This document shows, piece by piece, positions 62,185 to 64,000 of a stretch of DNA of 64,000 nt (position 1 is the first letter of the stretch; each line of letters begins with the position of its first letter). The notes beneath the pieces were generated by a model. It had not been told where the DNA came from, made no database searches, and saw nothing but the letters and a program-made list of their open reading frames with translations. The stretch spans positions 4,090,001 to 4,154,000 of the forward strand of contig NZ_SHKL01000001.1 in the NCBI RefSeq assembly GCF_004217185.1, given 5' to 3'. Source of the DNA: Pseudonocardia sediminis (lineage in GTDB: Bacteria; Actinomycetota; Actinomycetes; Mycobacteriales; Pseudonocardiaceae). Position numbers and translations under genes: made by a program.

Positions 62185-63162
62185 TCATGGTTCGGCGGGG
62201 ACTGCTGTGAGGGCTGGTGTGGGGAGCAGCGCGGCCTGCTCGTGGCACCGGTGCAGCTCGGCCAGGACGTCGCGCGGACGGGTGCGGAGGTCGCTCGGAA
62301 GTGTCTGCATCACCACGACGCCCTTCGCCATCATCGAGGACCGCCGCCGGACCGTTCGTGCGTAGTCGGCGGGGCTCAGGTGGTACTCCACGGAGTCGAT
62401 CTCCCAGGCGAGTCCGACGTCGTCGAACCACGCGTCGGGGAAGGCGATCAGATGCCCCTCGTCGTCCTCCAGGCGCGGGTTCCACAGCGGCGCGGTCAGT
62501 CCGCTGCGCAGGACGAGCGCCCGGGCCTCGGCCTCGGCGACCGACCGGACCCCGTCGGAGATCTCCCGGAGCACGTCACGCACGATGGCGGTCCCCCGGC
62601 TGCTCCCCCGTTCCAGCTCCTCGACGAGCTCGGACACGGTGCACCGCCCGCGCTGGACGACCTCGGCGACGACGGTCCGGACCGCGTTGCGATCGCGGGA
62701 CCGTCGGGCGAAGTCGCACACCGCCCGTGGGATCGGAGCCAGCGGCCACCGGCCCGGCTCCGGGTCGGGCAGCCGATGCGTCCGTTCCAGCAGCGCGACG
62801 CCTGCACCGGCCCGTCGTCGGGCGTGCGGGACCAGGACGTGGATCGGGCCGAAGGGCGCCGGGGCGTTGCGGAGACCGTGCAGCGCCAGGGCGTCCAGCC
62901 CGGTCAAGACCGCGCCGGGACCGGCGTGGAGCAGCGACGCGTGCCGGTGGTCGTCGCGCGTCGGCGGCCCGTTGCCGAGCTTGACGATGCCCAGCGCCAG
63001 GCTGCTCCACGGCCCACCCGGACGGCACCGCCGCGACACCGTGCGCCGGTGCAACCCGAGCGCTTCCAGCATCGCGACGGTGACCACGTAACCACCGCAC
63101 AGAGCCGGCAGATCGTCGATCCGTGGACCACGACGTCCGCGCGTACTACGTACATCGACCAT
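62185..63162 (-). CDS. Vsr/DUF559-like endonuclease-fold protein with N-terminal AbiEi-like region
   Basis: A 325-aa protein. The N-terminal half (TVSRRCRPGGPWSSLALGIV, then LHAGPGAVLTGLDALALHGL, IHVLVPHARRR) resembles the winged-helix and following domain of AbiEi-like actinobacterial proteins. The C-terminal half has E211 on a helix, D243 (FPDAWF), E254 and D256 (WEIDSVEYH) and a D-x2-R-x3 helix, matching the PD-(D/E)XK/Vsr-like DUF559 nucleases. No AbiEii partner gene is nearby. Repeats bracket it on both sides. ATG at 63162. Activity and target are not known. Confidence 0.6.
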   Translation of the reverse strand: MVDVRSTRGRRGPRIDDLPALCGGYVVTVAMLEALGLHRRTVSRRCRPGGPWSSLALGIVKLGNGPPTRDDHRHASLLHAGPGAVLTGLDALALHGLRNAPAPFGPIHVLVPHARRRAGAGVALLERTHRLPDPEPGRWPLAPIPRAVCDFARRSRDRNAVRTVVAEVVQRGRCTVSELVEELERGSSRGTAIVRDVLREISDGVRSVAEAEARALVLRSGLTAPLWNPRLEDDEGHLIAFPDAWFDDVGLAWEIDSVEYHLSPADYARTVRRRSSMMAKGVVVMQTLPSDLRTRPRDVLAELHRCHEQAALLPTPALTAVPAEP

Positions 63163-63254
63163 GCCGACAGCCTCACCCCGGCCAGGGTGGACCGACCCCA
63201 CGATCTCGCCGCTGTGGACGCGCCGACCAGGTTGTGGACAGGCCTCCCATCACA

Positions 63255-63640
63255 GGTCCCGGAGGATCCCCTCGCTCGCCACGACGTCCCCGAGGTTCCC
63301 CTCGGGCTCCGGCTGACCCGCGCCGAGCGACGGGGTCGGAGCCCGAGGCCGGCTCCCCCATGTCCTGAGGGGCCCCCTCGCTCACCACGGAGTCTCCGAG
63401 GATCCCCTCGGGACGCGGCTGCCTCCGTTGGGAGTCCCGAGGGCCGCGGCCTCCGGGTCGCGATCGGCGTCCCACGGGGTCCCCTCACTCACCGGGACGT
63501 CCCCAGGGCTCCCCCTGGGGCCTCGCCGACTCCTCCGGGGCGCACGAGGCCGGAGGCTCCGGGTCGCCACGGTGTCCCATGGGGTCCCCTCGCTCACCAC
63601 CGGGTCCCTGGGGTTCCCCTCGGGACGCCCGGGGTCCGGG
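63255..63640. repeat. degenerate tandem repeat array B (right flank of endonuclease gene)
   Basis: Anchors related to GTCCCCTCGCTCACC begin at 63266, 63372, 63479 and 63584; spacings are 106, 107 and 105. Each is followed by a TCCCCGAGG-TTCCCCTCGGG-like block and 50-60 variable bases ending near TGTCCCATGGG. Same orientation as array A. A promoter for the endonuclease gene must lie between 63163 and the first unit, where I see no clear elements. Confidence 0.75.
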
Positions 63641-63712
63641 CGCGGGGCGCGGCGGGGAGGGGCGCGGCGGCGCGGGCGGGTCGCGGCGGGTGCAGGGGCG
63701 GGCCTGCACACG

Positions 63713-63746
63713 ACGACGCCCCCTCGGCGGACCGAGGGGGCGTCGT
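63713..63746 (-). terminator. terminator downstream of ctaF
   Basis: A perfect 15-bp stem (63713-63727 with 63732-63746) and a 4-base loop, 22 bases past the ctaF stop on the minus strand. Confidence 0.8.
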
Positions 63747-63767
63747 GAGGTGCGGGGTGCGTGCGGC

Positions 63768-64000
63768 TCAGTGGTCCGCGGGCCGGATGTGGTACTCGAA
63801 CACCAGCCCACCGATCGCACCGAGCAACAGGATGCCGGCGATCACGATCAGCCACACGTAGAAGAACGCCAGACCGATCCCGACCAGGGCGGCCGCACCG
63901 GCCATCATCACCGGCCAGTAGCTGCCCGGGGAGAAGAAGCCGACCTCGCCGGCGCCGTCGGAGACCTCGGCCTCGGCGTTGTCCTCCGGGCGCTCCTCGA
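63768..64000 (-). CDS. ctaF: cytochrome c oxidase subunit 4 (actinobacterial aa3-type), partial
   Basis: The C-terminal 76 residues of subunit 4; the start lies beyond the right edge. The frame reads an acidic stretch, GFFSPGSYWPVMMAGAAALV, then a second hydrophobic helix (AFFYVWLIVIAGILLLGAIG) and FEYHIRPADH at the stop. This small two-helix-pair subunit is specific to actinobacterial aa3 oxidases of the bcc-aa3 supercomplex and is normally encoded near ctaC. It ends in a strong terminator, so it is the last gene of its unit. Confidence 0.9.
   Translation of the reverse strand, partial: EERPEDNAEAEVSDGAGEVGFFSPGSYWPVMMAGAAALVGIGLAFFYVWLIVIAGILLLGAIGGLVFEYHIRPADH

Noticed and set aside
62185..63162. 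Complete AbiE-type toxin-antitoxin system
   Set aside because: Only an AbiEi-like region is seen; there is no AbiEii nucleotidyltransferase gene, and the C-terminal half is nuclease-like.
61795..63640. CRISPR array
   Set aside because: The repeats are degenerate, the spacing is about 105 bases, and the segments between conserved blocks are themselves partly similar. No cas genes are present.
61003..63861. A very long plus-strand open frame (over 900 codons) across the acyl-CoA dehydrogenase, both repeat arrays and the endonuclease gene
   Set aside because: It is a product of high GC content: it reads the dehydrogenase gene out of frame and has no family features. Its length comes from the scarcity of stops.

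Overview
The window is chromosomal DNA of a very high-GC actinomycete. WhiB, SsgA-family, ANTAR and STAS regulators, a mycothiol-type DinB enzyme, an actinobacterial cytochrome c oxidase subunit 4, two cytochrome P450s and many GTG or leaderless starts all point to Actinomycetia. Gene content resembles Pseudonocardiaceae, most like Pseudonocardia, but that genus call is an inference from familiarity and not a computed placement.

Layout. 1-3.6 kb: the end of an oleC-oleD pair (long-chain olefin synthesis), a small Asp23-like protein, a broken NRPS fragment and a SAM methyltransferase. 3.7-9.5 kb: a regulatory cluster with two STAS proteins that lack the phosphoacceptor serine, a WhiB protein, DUF4383, two ANTAR-type proteins and a membrane Ser/Thr kinase. 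10.2-14.3 kb: an 87-triplet collagen-like protein behind a SigB-type promoter, then a molybdopterin oxidoreductase coupled to a CBS protein. 14.4-19.6 kb: ABC exporter, MarR regulator, sigma factor, mycothiol-type enzyme, and an azoreductase/MarR divergon with two perfect operators.

19.6-33.7 kb is a catabolic island for an aromatic or similar carboxylic acid. A leftward operon encodes an acyl-CoA ligase, the three subunits of a molybdenum hydroxylase (the small subunit fused to a CoxG domain) and an enoyl-CoA hydratase, under a divergent PadR regulator. A rightward operon, every junction a 4-nt overlap, encodes P450, MFS transporter, SDR, UbiD decarboxylase and the UbiX enzyme that makes the UbiD cofactor. 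A LysR regulator closes the island. The likely logic is uptake, oxidation or O-demethylation, dehydrogenation and decarboxylation on one side, and CoA activation with Mo-dependent hydroxylation on the other.

33.9-39.9 kb: a DJ-1/PfpI protein, decayed DNA beside a tRNA-Val(CAC), a TIGR02611/anti-sigma/ECF sigma set divergent from an SsgA-family gene, a tRNA Gly-Cys-Val cluster, and a chimeric TetR/SDR relic. 39.9-49.8 kb: SDR, pyridoxamine-oxidase-like protein, a probably zinc-regulated divergon (L31B and a Cys-rich protein), a metallophosphoesterase, a second P450, a phosphotransferase, tandem SRPBCC paralogues, a HipA-like kinase/DUF3037 pair and DoxX. 50.3-61.7 kb is mostly core metabolism and signalling: pgi, PAP2 phosphatase, Fpg/Nei glycosylase, an NHLRC2-like protein, a NarL-type two-component pair, two enoyl-CoA hydratases, a DUF3558-type lipoprotein and an acyl-CoA dehydrogenase. 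61.8-63.7 kb: a Vsr/DUF559-like endonuclease gene bracketed on both sides by about 105-bp degenerate tandem repeats, the most unusual structure here. The right edge cuts ctaF.
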